NCBI GenBank assembly: GCA_963575745.1
Contig: CAUYUJ010015723.1
Coordinates: forward strand, 97,501-161,500
Reading direction: 5' to 3'
Length of the DNA: 64,000 bases
From: Prorocentrum cordatum
Lineage: Eukaryota; Sar; Dinophyceae; Prorocentrales; Prorocentraceae
Of the stretch, positions 9,545-21,732 are shown piece after piece. Positions within the stretch are counted from its first letter, which is position 1; the number at the start of each line of letters is the position of its first letter. The translations under genes and the position numbers were made by a program. The notes under the pieces are model-generated. The model was not told where the DNA came from. It made no database searches and was given only the letters and a program-made list of their open reading frames with translations.

Positions 9545-10862
9545 CATCGATGAAATTATCCAGGCGAAGGACCCAACCATATGCAAACGTGAATACCGCA
9601 GGGCAGGTGGGACGAAGCAAGAGGAATTCTCTATGGGGCCACGATCCTGGTGAGGGGTGTGCCGAAATGAGGCGGGGCCGCCATGCGAACGCTGCCACTG
9701 GGGCCTTCGGTGGAGCTCCCTATGGGGCCACGATCTTCGTGAGGGGTGCGCCAAAATGGGGCGGGGCCACCATGCGAACGCTGCCACTGGGGCCTTCGGT
9801 GGAGCTCCCTGTGGGGCCGCGAACCGTGTGAGGGGCGTGCCGAAATGAGACGGGGCCGCCATGCGAACGCTGCCACTGGGGCCTTCGGTGGAGCTCCCTA
9901 TGGGGCCACGATCGTCGTGAGGAGTGTGCCGAAATGGGGCGGGGCCACCATGCGAACGCTGCCATTGGGGCCTTCGGTGGAGCTCCCTGTGGGGCCGCGA
10001 TCCTTGTGAGGGGTGTGCCGAAATGGGGCGGGGCCGCCATGCGAACGCTGCCACTGGGGCCTTCGGTGGAGCTCCCGATGGGGCCACGATCGTCGTGAGG
10101 GGTGCGCCAAAATGGGGCGGGGCCGCCATGCGAACGCTGCCACTGTGGCCTTTGGTGGAGCTCCCTATAAGGTCACGATCTTCGTGAGGGGTGCGCCAAA
10201 ATGGCGCGGGGCCACCATGCGAACGCTGCCACTGTGGCCTTCGGTGGAGCTCCCTATGGGGCCACGATCCTCGTGAGGGGTGCGCCAAATGGCGCGGGGC
10301 CACCATGCGAACGCTGCCATTGGGGCCTTCGGTGGAGCTCCCTATAAGGTCACGATCCTTGTGAGGGGTGCGCCGAAATGAGGCGGGACCGCCATGCGAA
10401 CGCTGCCACTGGGACCTTCGGTGGAGCTCCCTATGGGGCCACGATCTTCGTGAGGGGTGCGCCAAAATGGGGCGGGGCCACCATGCGAACGCTGCCACTG
10501 GGACCTTCGGTGGAGCCCCCTATGAGGCCACGATCCTCGTGAGGGGTGTGCCGAAATGGGCGGGGCCGCCATGCGAACGCTGCCACTGGGGCCTTCGGTG
10601 GAGCTCCCTATGGGGCCACGATCGTCGTGAGGAGTGTGCCGAAATGGGGCGGGGCCGCCATGCGAACGCTGCCTCTGGGGCCTTCGGTGGAGCTCCCTAT
10701 GGGGCCACGAAACGCTGTACTGGGTGGGTGAAACGCAGGGAGAAAGGGGGGAGGAGGGGGAAGAGGAGAGGAGAGGAGGAGAAGGAACGCGGGGCGACGT
10801 CTCTTCAAAACGAGGACCCAACAACACAGGATGGCTGGGAAAGATGCGGCTTCCTAAATGAC
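9545..10862 (-). mobile_element. S1 composite repeat element, copy 1 (inverted)
   Basis: On the minus strand this copy runs head module (10862-10790, containing CATCCTGTGTTGTTGGGTCC and TCGTTTTGAAGAGACG), a pyrimidine-rich tract (10790-10730), a tandem array (10722-9625) and a tail (9625-9545, containing TTTGCATATGGTTGGGTCC). The order and modules match the plus-strand copies at 26.9, 30.7 and 37.4 kb. It has no open frame of its own. Its mobility is inferred only from the repeated structure with consistent ends. Confidence 0.7.
9625..10722 (-). repeat. S1 tandem array, 12 units of 88-89 bp
   Basis: The motif ATGCGAACGCTGCC recurs at 9683, 9772, 9861, 9950, 10039, 10128, 10217, 10305, 10394, 10483, 10571 and 10660, a spacing of 88-89 bases. 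Because 89 is not a multiple of three, each reading frame re-opens every third unit. This explains the 332-residue frame on the minus strand. Units are highly similar, suggesting recent expansion or homogenisation. Confidence 0.95.
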
Positions 10863-10884
10863 AGCATCCTGCTGGAGGCCAACA

Positions 10885-11860
10885 AGTCGCCTCTTAGAGC
10901 CTCTGGGAGGCATGCTCTTGGGGCGCTCTTGCGGCTGTCGTCAAGCCCTTTTTGGGCCCATCTGGGGGTTCCTGGCGATTTCGGAACCATCTTGAGACGT
11001 CAAAAACCGATCGGAAACGAGGGGAGCGACGGGGTGGACATGGTCAAAACCATCAAAGATCGTTGCGTGCATCCGTTCGCGTCCGATCAGCGTTCCCGAT
11101 GAGAGAGAAATCCCAAACGGGAGTGCCCAATTAGCGCGCCCGGCCAGCGCACCCACCCCCAGGTCGAGATTCAGTTGCAGCCACGCGCGCGCATTGATCG
11201 AACGAGACTGTCTGGGCACCCTTAACTGTGGTTTCAATGGTGGTGGCCTATCTGGGGCCTTTTTGGTGGTTTCCGAAGTCTCCGAGCCCGTGTGGTGCTG
11301 TCATTCGGTCGGCCTTTCGGAGGCACGTTGGAGGCCAACTCGGACCACCTTGCGCCATCGTAGAGGCCACCTTAATGAATGCAGATTGGGCCATGTTGGG
11401 GCCATCTTGCCCCAAAAGGCTCCAAGGATGCCCCCAGGAGATCGTAAACTTCAGCTCTTCAATCAGATTGTTCATGAGAAGCGGGGCCTCAATAAAAGAG
11501 GGTCCCCCATCGGAGTCCGAAGGAACGCCCCGTCAAGCCCTCTTTGGACGCTCTTGGGGCTCTGGTGGGGCCGTCGCGGAGACTTTCGAGAACCTTATTG
11601 CGGCTCGTTCGGGCGATCTCGGTGCCACCTTGTGGCTTCACATCGCCGCGACGAGAGTACCATGGAGTTTTGCGAGTGAGCCCGGATGCCAATGTTGCTC
11701 GCGGACACGAGCCCCCCGCGACGGCAACCCTGATGGGGGTGGAGGCTCAGGAGGCATTTAACCCGTTCTGTGTCCTTTGCAAGCCTAGCAAAACATTCGT
11801 CTTTCGTGGTCTTGCCAGGATCCCGCCCTCTCTGATGTACTCGTATAGTATTGTCTTAGG
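10885..11860. repeat. Degenerate S2-type sequence
   Basis: Scattered copies of TTGGGGCC, CATCTTGGGGCC and GGAGGCC at irregular spacing, separated by unique sequence. It is related to the dense S2 arrays at 18.8, 23.5, 42 and 47 kb. No gene seen. Confidence 0.55.
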
Positions 11861-11864
11861 TCAG

Positions 11865-12425
11865 GGAATAACTGATCCCACCCATGAGAAGTAGCGCCCC
11901 CATACAACCCGGACGGGATTCAGATCCCGCAGTTTGATTGCGCACTGGCGTTTGCCTCAGGCCATGTTGATTGCGAATCTCGCGCGTTCCCCAGGGATCG
12001 TCGTGTCTATGGTCAAGCCTGCTCGCGCATGCGCAGCTTCGCATCCTTGCTGTCGAGTTGCTGACGACACGCCCGTTCGCGCTCGCGCAAAGCGGTATCC
12101 TGGCCGCCGCGTTGTTGTCGTCTTTGGGCCTCTGAGGAGATGCGGGCATGTCATTGCTGTCGACTTGCTGTCGTCTTACGAGCGGCGAAGAAACGCGCAG
12201 CTTACCCGCGCATGCGCAACTCCGCATCCTTGTTTCCGCTTTGCTGTCGTTCTGGGAATGCACAGCGGCGCGCCCGTTCGCGCTTGCGCGAGCCGTATCC
12301 TTGCCGCCGCGCTGCTGTCGTCTTGGGCCTCTGAGGCGATTCGGGAATGTCTCTGCCGTCGACTGACTGCTGTCTTGAGGGTGGGGAAACCGAGCGTCGC
12401 CGGGCTGGAATTTCTTGGGTAGTTC
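11865..12425 (+). repeat. R3 dispersed repeat, copy 1
   Basis: About 550 bases, matched in order and orientation by 19645-20210. Shared landmarks are GCAGTTTGA(T/C)TGCG, GCAACTCCGCATCCTTG, GCCGCCGCGTTGTTGTCGTC and a terminal TTGCTGTCGTCTT motif. Internally it consists of two related halves (about 12010-12170 and 12205-12375). No coding capacity recognised. Confidence 0.8.
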
Positions 12426-15400
12426 TCCGCGGACAACGCGCGCGCGTTGCGCGAGTGGGAGGAACGTGGCACGATAATGAAGCAGCCGTGCACGCACGGG
12501 GCAACTGTGCACGGTCACAAGCAGGCATGTGGAGCCAGGGAGGCACGAAGCATGCCGAATCGATCCAGGGCGTCGCAACGGGTTCAGGGGCGCCCGCAAG
12601 CTGGCACGGGCCCGCAAGCACAGGCAGGGCGCGGGCCCAAAGTGGGCGCGACGATCCCCCGTGCGACGGGGAGTTTGACGCCGCCGCCTGCCCGCTGAGA
12701 CACGGGGCCCCCGGCGCCGACCGCGGCCGCGCGCGCGAGCGCGAAGGCGCGGGGGCCGCGATCCGCGCCGCGCTAGGCGGCCGGGGGCAGGCCCGAGCGC
12801 GAGCGCCATTTCCTCGCGCCGCGGCCCCCGGGAGAAATGGGCGCCGAGGTAGATGAACGAGGGGCCCGCTGCAAAGAGCATGACGCATGATCAGTGGGTT
12901 GTCTTGCCGCTGGGCAATAGGCTCGGCGAGGACACGCGAGCGCGGGCGAAGGCCGGGGAGCGGGCGCGCCGCCGGCTGGGCCGCGCGCTCCGGCAGCAGC
13001 CGCCGCAGCAGCTGCCGCGACAGGGCCCGGCACCCGCAAGCCGCGGCGTGGCTGCGCTGCAGCGGCGGCTCAGGCAGCTACTGTGCTCGCGTTAGCTCTA
13101 CGACGACTGCTCGGAGCAGCCGCGGGGCAGCGAGCGGCGCCCGGCCCCCGGGGTTGCCGAGGGACAAGGGCCGCCCCAAAGGCGGACGCAAAGGGCGCCA
13201 AGAGCAAGGCCCCGCCGCCGCACGCGCGCGGCGCTCGAGGCGCCCGCGCCGGCGACGCATCAACGGCGGGCAGCAGCGCCGCCGTTCGAGGCCCGACAGA
13301 GGAGCGCGGCGAACGCGCCCCCGAACAGCTGCAGACAGGAGAGGGGCGCGAGGACCCCGATGCCACGCGGCGACAGCAGCGCAATCAGCCTCTGCGCCCG
13401 CGACTAAGGCAAGGGTCTTGAAGCCAGAGCAGCGCGGCATTCTTGCGGCAGTGGCGCAGGGCCTTCTGGCGCGGCGCAGGCATGTGCAATGCGAGGTGGC
13501 GCGCCCGCGAGGTAGCCGGCAGGTCTTGGCCGGCGGCGTCTCCTGGAATCCCAGCGCGGCGCGAAGGATTCCGGCGGGGGACGCGCCCGTGGAACGCCGC
13601 CGCGCACGCGCCGAACACGCCGCGGACCTCGTGAACATCGCGCCACTCACGGACGGGGGCAGTCGACGCGGGAGGCCTCGGCGCCGACGCGCTCGGGGGC
13701 AGCGGCAGCCGAGGGCGGCTCCGTTGGCCCGAGCGCGCCCGCGGCCGGTTCTGCAGGGTCGACGGTTATATATATAGGTAGACCGCCCCCGCGCCGACGA
13801 CGGGCCCCGGCCGGCCTCCGAGACGCGACCGAAGGCCCAGACTGACGCGGCTGCCGGAAGGGCGGGGCAATTGCGAGAAGCCCAGCCCATGGATTTATCT
13901 GCCATTCAGCGGGCGGAATCTCTTGCGGCCTGGAAAGCGCGGGATGCCCGCCGCGTCAGGAAGCGCCGCGTCTAAGATTGCGCCTGGCGCGGGCCCCCCC
14001 GTGCGACGCACGCGCCAACGCGGTGGAACGTCTGCGGCGCCTCGCCGGGGCCTCGCGCGAGGCGGGGCTCGGGTGCGAGGCCTGCTGGGGCAAGGCAGAT
14101 TTCTGGTCGCTCTCGCAGACATTTCCGCCGGCCCCGGAAAATCCGCGGGCGCGCCAGTCATCATTTTTCAACCTGGATGGGGGGGGTATCAGGCAGCGCG
14201 GCTATTTTCCCGAGCGCCCATTAATTTGGGCGCCGTTGCCGGGCGGTTCAGGACAGCCATAAGGCGTCGCCACACTTCGTCGCCGCCATCTTTGGCCACG
14301 CAGTATTCTTCTACAATTTTACGGGCCGCCGCCCAGGCCGTCTGGCCAGGCGGCCGGCGGCGAGCCCACTACATCGCAGAAGCAACTGACGATGTTGTCT
14401 GTCGGACGTTGGGCTGGAAACCGCTGCTAGGCGCGGGCGCGGCCGCGCAGATTTGGGCGGCGCGCTGGCGTTCGGGGGGCGCCGGGCGCAGGCAGCGGCG
14501 CGGGGCGATCCGAGAGATTTTGCAATCTGAGCGCTTCAGTCCAGGGGGGTTCGAACTCCGTGGCAGGCGGACTAATTTGACTTCGAGCATCCTGAACCGC
14601 TTGGGGCGGGCGTCGTTGCGGACCCCGACCTAGCGGCAGCGCCCGGCTTGACCATTGGCGGAGAGGATGCGGCGCGCTCTGCGGTGGCCTCTCGATCGAG
14701 GCCATCGCCCTGGGGCCCTGCCGCTCAGCGCCCCTCTTGCCAGAGCCGTGTTGCTCCATCCGGGCGGGGGGGGCGTTTGGCGCGTCGGCGCGGCTCCCAT
14801 CGCGGACGGGGTTCGTTTAGTTCCAGCGCGGCAGAGCGTCGAGATCGGTCCGGAGACGGCCGTCGGGGCGAGACGCCAACGTCGTCGCGGTCGAGACGGT
14901 CGCTGCCGCTGCCGCCGCGAACTCGCCGCGCCCCAGCGGCCTCCGTGATCTCTGGGCAGTCCACGCCGAGGACAAAGCGGCCGCTCTCGCTAGCATCACC
15001 AGGGACTTCTCGTCGAGAAGGGTCCTCGCTGCCATGGCGGGGGGGCGCTGGCTCGAGGCTGTTTTCGCGAGCGCTGAGGTCCATCGCGCGCCGAGCAGCG
15101 CCATGCGCGGCAGACGGCCATTCCAGAAACGAGATCGACATCTTTCGAGGTGCGGGAGCAGCTGCAGTGGCTTGCTAGCGGCCCCTTCATTCACCACGCC
15201 GTCGAGTCGCGGTTCATGGGCGCCGACGCGCCCCCGGGGCGCGGCGCTGGGCGCGGGGGCGCGGCGCCGAGAAAGCATCGCCATCAGCCGCCGAGTTCTT
15301 CTCCTGGCCGATTCCCGCCGCCCGCCTCGCTCCAGCCAGTCGCGGGCGCGGTCGCCGGCGCTGGCCCCCGCGCGCGGCGCTCGCCATTGAGAGCGCGTGT

Positions 15401-18330
15401 CGTCCGAGGCAACCCCTTGGCCCAGACCTCCAAGTTAATGGGGGGACACGATGTAAAAAACGATGTTCTGGGGCGGGCGATTGAACAAATTGTTTCGCGG
15501 GCCCCCTCGCCCCCGCAATGGCGGGGGTGCAGGGCAGGCAGACGGGGGGCTGGCGATTCCTCCTCCTCCTCCTCGTTCTCCTCCTCCTCCTCGTCCTCCT
15601 CCTCGTCCTCCTCCTTCTCCTCCTCCTTCTTCTCTTCCTCCTCCCCCCCCTTCTCCTGTTCCTCCCCCCCCCCCCCCCCCCCCCTCCTCCTTCTGCCCTT
15701 GGCCCCGCCCCCCAATCGCCGCGGCCGCCCGCGAGGGCGACCGGCGGCCGCCCGCAAGGACGAGGGTGATCAAGCGCCTCTTCGAACACCCTTTTCCTCA
15801 AATACCCCCCAATTACCCCGCCCCCCCCCCGCCGCCGCCCCCCCCCCCCGCGGCCGCGGGCGATCGAGCGAGCGAAGGAGGACGACTAGAAAACCAGTTC
15901 CCCCAGAGAGGCAAAAGCAAGCGCCGGGGGGCGGACGATCCACACAAAAACAAAAAAAACGGCGGCTGAATTATATTAGTCAGCCCCGCTCAATCATTTT
16001 GGGGGGCCCAGGGGGGGGGCGCTTTAATCGCCCCCCCTCATTTACCATTCCGGCGCATCCCCGTCGCGAGCCTCTCCGGCACGCGGCGCGGAAGGGGGTC
16101 GAATGGGTCGTTGCTAACCCAATTGGCAAGTCGCCATGGCAGGACAGCCACGCAGAAGTACTCTGGCGGAAAGACCCCGAGTGATAATCTGCTCTGCCTC
16201 CGCGTTCCCCCGCGCGGGGGGTGACCTCGGGAAACGAGGGCCGCCCCGAGGGCGCGCGGGACATGCCCCCGCGCGAGGGCGAATGCGACAGCGATCCACG
16301 CGGCCGATAACGCCGGCGAGCGCGGCACAAATGCAGACCGCAGAGCGCGGCGTGCAACGCGAGCTGCGCGCAACGCGCAGCGGTGCACGGGGCGCCCTTC
16401 TCGCTTTCAACTGCAATCATGTCGGCCCTGGTCGGCTCGAGGTTCACCGGAGAGGATTTCGGGCGCGTGGCTGCTGCAGCGCCGTCGCTCACGTCGTCGG
16501 CTCTGGCCCCCCGGGGCAGCGCCCGCCTGCGCCGGCCGCGCCACGCGCCCCACCGATCACGTCGACATCTTCTTCTTCCGCGCCGAGCCAGTCGGCGAAT
16601 GCTGGGTTCACCCGCTGGGTCGCGCTGGGCCGCGCCGGCGTTGGCGCCGCTGGCTAGGGCCGCGCGCGCAGCCGCAGGGCCGCGGCGGACAGCGAGTTGT
16701 TGGGCGCCGCGCGGGCGGCCGTTCCGACCGCAGAAGGAGCGCGTGCCTTCGCGGTTTCATGCGCACTGGTGCCTCCAGCGAACGCCGGCTCGGGCTGGCG
16801 GCTTCCCAGATTGTCTTCTTCCCGGCCGAGCGTCGCGCGGGCCGGGCGGTTGCGCGAGCCGCGCGGGAATGCGACCGAGAGTCTCTAATGGTTCAAGCGA
16901 CGGCAAAAAAACGCGCGCGCTGTTTGGGTGAATTTTGCCGGCGTGGGCCAGCCCTAGCCAGACAGGCCGCCGCCCGGGCAGGCCATTGCCGCGCTGGCGG
17001 GGCGGGCGAAGATCGGATTCTGGACGAAGCGGGGCAGGGGGGCGCGCTTGCATCAATCGGCAGATCCCCGCCGCCCCACATCGCCAGGGCGCGCTGCTGG
17101 GCCGCGTTCGCGGGCGCGCCCGGGCGGGGGCTGCGCATCTCGGCGGGGGGTGGCGACGTCATCCGAAACGTCGCCACGTTCCGCCATGGCGGCATTTCTT
17201 GCGCATTCCTGACAAAATTTAATATTCAACGCCGACTGGGGCGCGGCGAGGCAGGCCCGCGGGGGCCGCGCCGAGCAAGCAGACTCTGCGCGGCAGCGCT
17301 TCCCAAGGGAAGCTCGCGACCTTCGACGGCCTGTCGCTTCGGGGGCCCCCGGGGGTCCGGCGCAAGCTTCGCTGCGCGCCGCGGGCCGGCCGCGTTTGTT
17401 TCGGGCCCCGTCGGGGCGCGCGCCGTTGAAGATCAGCGGGGGGTACTTGCAAATTGCTGTGAAGGGGGGTTGGCTTAGCATCGCTGACCTGGCTGAGGCC
17501 CTGCCAGCGCCCGGCCGTCGCGCGGCGCGAGCGTTGCCGTCGGCAGTCGGGCCAGCCCTTGCGCGCGCTGCACCATCGCAAGCCTTGCATCGCAGAGACA
17601 GGGCGGGAATCGCGTTCTCACGCGGTCTGCGCAGCGGTCTCTTTTGCGCACGGGGCAGCTCGCCAATCACCTGACCACGGTAGACACAGGGCCCGCTCGC
17701 TGAGAGGAGGCATGGCTCGTGACATCGCAGTCGGCGGAGGCAGTCTCGCGACGTTGCTCTGAGCCTTGGCCAGCTCAGCCGTTGCGCAAAATCTTCGGGG
17801 CTGCCAGGATGAAGAAGCAGCGGTGCCATCGTTGGCGATGCACCACGTGGACTTGGAAAAGAACAACAAATGAAAAAGAGCACGACAACCCAATTCATCC
17901 CCGTCCAGTCGACTCATTAATTCGCCCCTGGTCGGTAGGCCATCTAGGACGGTATTCCCGCGGCTATCGCGACGGTGGGTCAGACGGGCGATCGCCTCGC
18001 GATGGGCGCGGAGCTACGGCGATCCGCGTCCCTTGGCCTTGCTGGCCTAGCGCGACAGTGAAGCGGCGTTCGTTGCCCGCGCGGGGTGACGCCGCGCGGT
18101 TCTGAGGCAGACGCGACGGGCGAGGCCCGGGCGAGGCGTGCCACGCTGTCGTTGCAAGACGACCGGCCCCGAGCGTCGCCGCGGGCCGGGGGGCGCCCGC
18201 AAAGGGGCGCGGGCGCGCAGCCGCGGGCAGGGCGCGCGCCCGAGGCCGACGCGACAAATCGGCCGCCCGCCCGCGGCGCGGTCATAACATTGAGGCCGGG
18301 CAGGGCGCGGGCCCTGGGGCCCTGAGTTGA
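12426..18330. other. Extremely GC-rich block without recognised genes
   Basis: Nearly 6 kb of G/C-dominated, CpG-rich sequence. Long frames are open on both strands (for example 12887-13777 plus, 13078-13905 minus), but they are Arg/Ala/Pro/Gly-rich, overlap each other and show no family motif. That is what stop-codon scarcity alone would give. A (TCC)n tract lies at 15555-15660. The block lies between the two R3 copies, together with S2 sequence. Confidence 0.6.
15555..15692. repeat. (TCC)n microsatellite with poly-C
   Basis: TCC triplets with GTC and TTC interruptions, ending in a poly-C run of about 18 at 15667-15684. Confidence 0.9.
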
Positions 18331-18539
18331 GAATTCTTTACGCTTCGCGTATCCCCACCAGCCCATCTCACAGCAGCAACTCTCGCGAAGCATGCCGACA
18401 GTCGTGTTTTTCAAGCGTGTGTCCGCTTGGCCCCGCATATCTCCCCTGTTCCTCCTTCCTCCCGCCTCCTTGTACATCCTCCTTGTGGGGGGAGCGGGAG
18501 AAGGACGAGGCGAAGGAGGAGGGAGAGAAAGCGCTCCTC

Positions 18540-18815
18540 GTGGTTTGAGTCGTTTGGGGTTTCTCGTCCTGGTCTGAGTCGTTCGGGCCCTTCTTCCTGG
18601 TGTGAGTCGTTCGGGCTCTTCGTGGTGTGAGTCGTTCGGGCTCTTCGTCCTGGTGTGAGTCGTTCGGGCTTCTCGTGGTGTGAGTTGTTCGGGCCCCTCG
18701 TCCTGGTGTGAGTCGTTCGGGCCCCTCCTTGGTGTGTGTCGAGTGAGTCGTTCGGGCTCTTGTGGTGTGAGTCGTTCGGGCCCCTCGTCCTGATGTGAGT
18801 CGTTCGGGCTCCTCG
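18540..18815 (+). repeat. GAGTCGTTCGGGC minisatellite
   Basis: About ten copies of GTGTGAGTCGTTCGGGC followed by variable CTCTTCGTCCTG or CCCTCGTCCTG, spaced 22-45 bases. It runs directly into an S2 array. Confidence 0.88.
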
Positions 18816-19080
18816 TGGGGCCTCTTGGGGGCCTCTTGGAGCCTCGTGGGGCCTCTTGGGGGCCTCTTGGGGGCCTCTTGGGGGTGGGCCTCTTGGGGGC
18901 CTCTTGGGGCCTCTTGGGGGCCTCTTGGGGGCCTCTGGGGCCTCTTGGGGGCCTCTTGGGGCCTCTTGGGGGCCTCTTGGGGCCGCTTGGGGGCCTCTGG
19001 GGGGCCTCTTGGAGGCCTCTTGGGAGCCTCCTGGGGGCCTCTTGGGGCCATCTTGGGGCCTCTTGCGACCTCCGCAGAAG
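18800..19080 (+). repeat. S2 array, 10-13 bp units
   Basis: About twenty copies of GGGGGCCTCTTGG with one- to three-base length changes. Opposite-strand frames read as Pro/Arg/Lys-rich (PRGPQEAP) and are artefacts. Confidence 0.93.
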
Positions 19081-19084
19081 CGCA

Positions 19085-19470
19085 AAGGAGAGCTGCCCCC
19101 TGAGAATGACAAAATGAGGCCAAAACCTTCGTACAATCAATGATGTTGCTATGAGGGAAGAGAAGCGCGGCCCCCTCAGGAGGCCAAAATGGGGCCAAAA
19201 CCATAGTAAAATCAATGATTTTGGCTTCAAAGAAGAGGGGCCAAACTCGGCCCCCCCGTCGGGGCCAGAATCCTCGTGAGGGTCGTCGTTTTTTGCCCCT
19301 CCCAGGAGTCGAAAAAGACCCCCTTGAGAACACCCGGGGCTCCCTGTCCAGGCCCAGGGGGAGGGGGGAGGGGGAGGGGTAAACCCCTCCCCGAAGGGGA
19401 AGAAGGGGGGTTGAGGACAGAGCGGGCTCTCTAAACCACTCACGCCCAAAGGGCTGGTGGGATTCGCAGC
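19085..19470 (+). repeat. S2-associated end module, copy 1
   Basis: Follows the S2 array. It contains AGGCCAAAATGGGGCCAAAA with TCAATGATTTTGGCTTC, then GGGGAGGGGTAAACCCCTCC and CCGAAGGGGAAGA, and ends GGGCTGGTGGGATTC. The same order occurs at 42575-43085, and the terminal part again at about 21470-21565. Confidence 0.75.
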
Positions 19471-19499
19471 GCAACGCGCGAGGCGCGCGCGAGCCAGTT

Positions 19500-19518
19500 C
19501 CCCCCCCCCCCCCCCCGC
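19500..19518. repeat. Poly-C homopolymer
   Basis: Run of about 17 C. Confidence 0.85.
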
Positions 19519-19644
19519 GCCTCTGCGGAGCCACGGCGGCCCGCCCCCGCCCGGCCCGGCCAGTCCGAACCATCGCGCGACCTGCGCGGGAAATGTCGCA
19601 GGCTCCCCCCCGACGCATTCGGATCTAAAAGTGAAGCTCTGGAA

Positions 19645-20212
19645 ATAAGTTCCCCCGCCCAGAAGGAATAAGTTTCCCGTGGGATCCCAGGCGGGATGCA
19701 GACCCCGCAGCGCAGTTTGACTGCGTATCGGCGTCGGTTCGAGGTTCGATGGAGAGCGTCTCTCTCGCGTTTCCAAGGAAACTCCTGTTGCCTGTTCGCG
19801 CATTTGCAACTTCGCATCCTTTTTGGCGAGGTGTTGTCGCCTTGAGGGTGAAAGGCGACGCGCCCGTTCGAGCTCGCGCATGCCCGTGTCATTGCCGCCG
19901 CGTTGTTGTCGTCTCGGGCTGTGGAGCGATTTTGGGGTGCACTTGCTGTCGACGTGCTGTCGTCTTGAGAGCGGAAGAAGAACCCGCAGCCTGCTCGCGC
20001 ACCCGCAACTCCGCATCCTTGTTGTTGCGTTCGTGTCGTCCTGGGAGTGAACAGCGGCACGCCCTTTCGCTTTTGTGCAACCAGGATCCCTGTCGCCTCG
20101 TTGCTGTCGCTCGGCAGCAACGCTTGATCGATTTCCAATTATTTTTGCTGTCGACTTGTTGTCGTCTTGGGGGTTAAAAACTGCACATCGCCGAGCCGCT
20201 GTTCACAGACGC
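19645..20212 (+). repeat. R3 dispersed repeat, copy 2
   Basis: Second copy of the repeat at 11865-12425, same orientation, sharing the GCAGTTTGACTGCG start and the TTGTTGTCGTCTTGGGGG end. The two copies lie 7.8 kb apart and bracket the GC-rich block plus S2 sequence. Confidence 0.8.
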
Positions 20213-21565
20213 GAGCTCACTGCGACCACAGCTCTGAAGGGGGGCGGGAGGGGGTTCAGGAGACATTGAACCCCCTGCCCCCGTACAAGTTTAGCATTGC
20301 ACTCGGCTTACGCGGCGTGGCCAGGATCCCGCTCCTCTGATCTATTCCAGCGCGTAGATGATCCCAGCAAGTTAAACGAGATGTATCATAATTCCCGGGC
20401 CCATGGTGGGAACCCTTCAGTTCGAGTGCGTGTTTGTGCCAGTTTGGGGTCATAGTGAGAGCGGCCCTTGCGCTTTTCCGGGGGAATTTCTGCCGCGGTC
20501 CAGCCGGGGCCCATCGCGAGCGGAATGCGGCACACAAGCATTTAGAACAGCCCGGTGTTTCAGTGAGTCGGGCCTTTCTGAGGTATCAGTGGGAGGCTGC
20601 GTGGCCACTTGGAACCGTCTTGGGGCATAGCGCACGCATGTTGGAGGCCATCGTTGGCTCGAGTGTGTCATGCTGGAAACTATCTTGGGCGATCTACGGC
20701 CCGCTTGAAACCACACTTGGCCGAACAGACCCTCTGCCACCTCGAAAACCCCGCCGTTCAACCCCAATGCAGGGGCCCGCTCCACCCAACGCCCCCCGTC
20801 CACGACCCCGCGTGTCACGCAGACAATGCGAAGCGGCTTCCAAGATAGCCACCAAAATGGCACGCGATGGCCCAAGATGGCGCCCAGCGGGCTTCCCAAA
20901 GCCTCCCAGACCGTCACAAGATGGCCCGAGGTGGCCGCGGATTTTGCCCAGGATGGTTCCGAAATGCCAGAACTGTGCAAGGGCCTTGATCGCCAGCTCC
21001 CCATCATGTCCAAAGGCCTCCTATGGCCCCAGAATCGGTGAAAATATATTTCAATGGGCCCAGGCAGGTCACAAAACGGGGCCAGATGCGCCGATGCGAA
21101 CCCCAAAATCTCACCGCTAAGACCCCAAGATGGCTCCAGGATCGCCCCCAATCGCGACAAGCCTACAGCAACACTTGTACCTGACGCCGCGCTGGCGCCG
21201 CAAGACGACCCCAAAAGGGTCGTTCAGGCTCTTAGATGCCCCATCAGAGTCCTCAGAGAGCCCCCGAAGGCCCCCAACAGGGCCCCGCGACCACCCTGGA
21301 AAGAGTCCCAAGGGCCCCCCCCCGGCCCTCAGGTCCAAGTCTCCGTCAAGCAAGGATTTGTATAGGTGACTCGTCCGTTTCTCCGCGGTTTGCCAGGGGT
21401 GGCCACCGCGCCACATTGCCAGCCGCATCCAGTCCACGGGCAACAGGGGAAGTGCTGCAACGCGGGGCAGGGGAAGAGGGCAGCCCGTCCCTGAAGGGGG
21501 AGAATAGGGAGTTGGAAGAGGGACCGCGCTGAACACACATACGCCCAGAAAGCTGGCGGGATCTG
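20213..21565. repeat. Degenerate S2 sequence and end module, copy 2
   Basis: 20580-20700 carries plus-oriented TTGGGGC-type motifs; 20860-21340 carries the complementary CCAAGATGGC/CCCCAAGATGG motifs, so orientation flips within it. 21480-21560 matches the S2 end module (CCCTGAAGGGGGAGAATAGG, then CGCCCAGAAAGCTGGCGGGAT). Bases 20213-20580 hold nothing recognised. Confidence 0.55.
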
Positions 21566-21732
21566 ATAACCCAGACGTGGCGACGGGACACCTCCCAGAG
21601 GCTCCGTAAGAGCTAAAGACACGTCAAACCTCCATGGGATCTCCTTCGCGCTTCGAGCCTCGAACATCCTTCGTGGCAAGAGGCGTTCCAGCTTCCCCTT
21701 TCCCTCCTCTCCCTCATCATGCATCTTCGCAG

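Larger units (their letters stand above)
6638..21732 (+). other. Myotubularin intron 2 (GC-AG, about 15.1 kb)
   Basis: Starts GCGCAC and ends TCTTCGCAG. It contains an inverted S1 composite element, both R3 copies, the GC-rich block and two S2 arrays. No additional myotubularin residues are needed between the flanking exons. Confidence 0.65.

Noticed and set aside
9740-10470. GCGCCAAAATGG in the S1 array as spliced-leader relics
   Set aside because: Only about 11-12 bases match, repeated by the array itself and not near any start codon.
9500-10498. 332-residue minus-strand open frame
   Set aside because: Produced by the 89-bp S1 units; the protein repeats every 89 residues because the period is not divisible by three.
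12887-13905. Genes in the GC-rich block
   Set aside because: Overlapping frames on both strands are equally open; composition alone explains it and no motif was recognised.
17980-20016. 678-residue minus-strand open frame
   Set aside because: Crosses the GC-rich block, a GAGTCGTTCGGGC minisatellite, an S2 array and an R3 copy; Pro/Arg-rich with no family motif.
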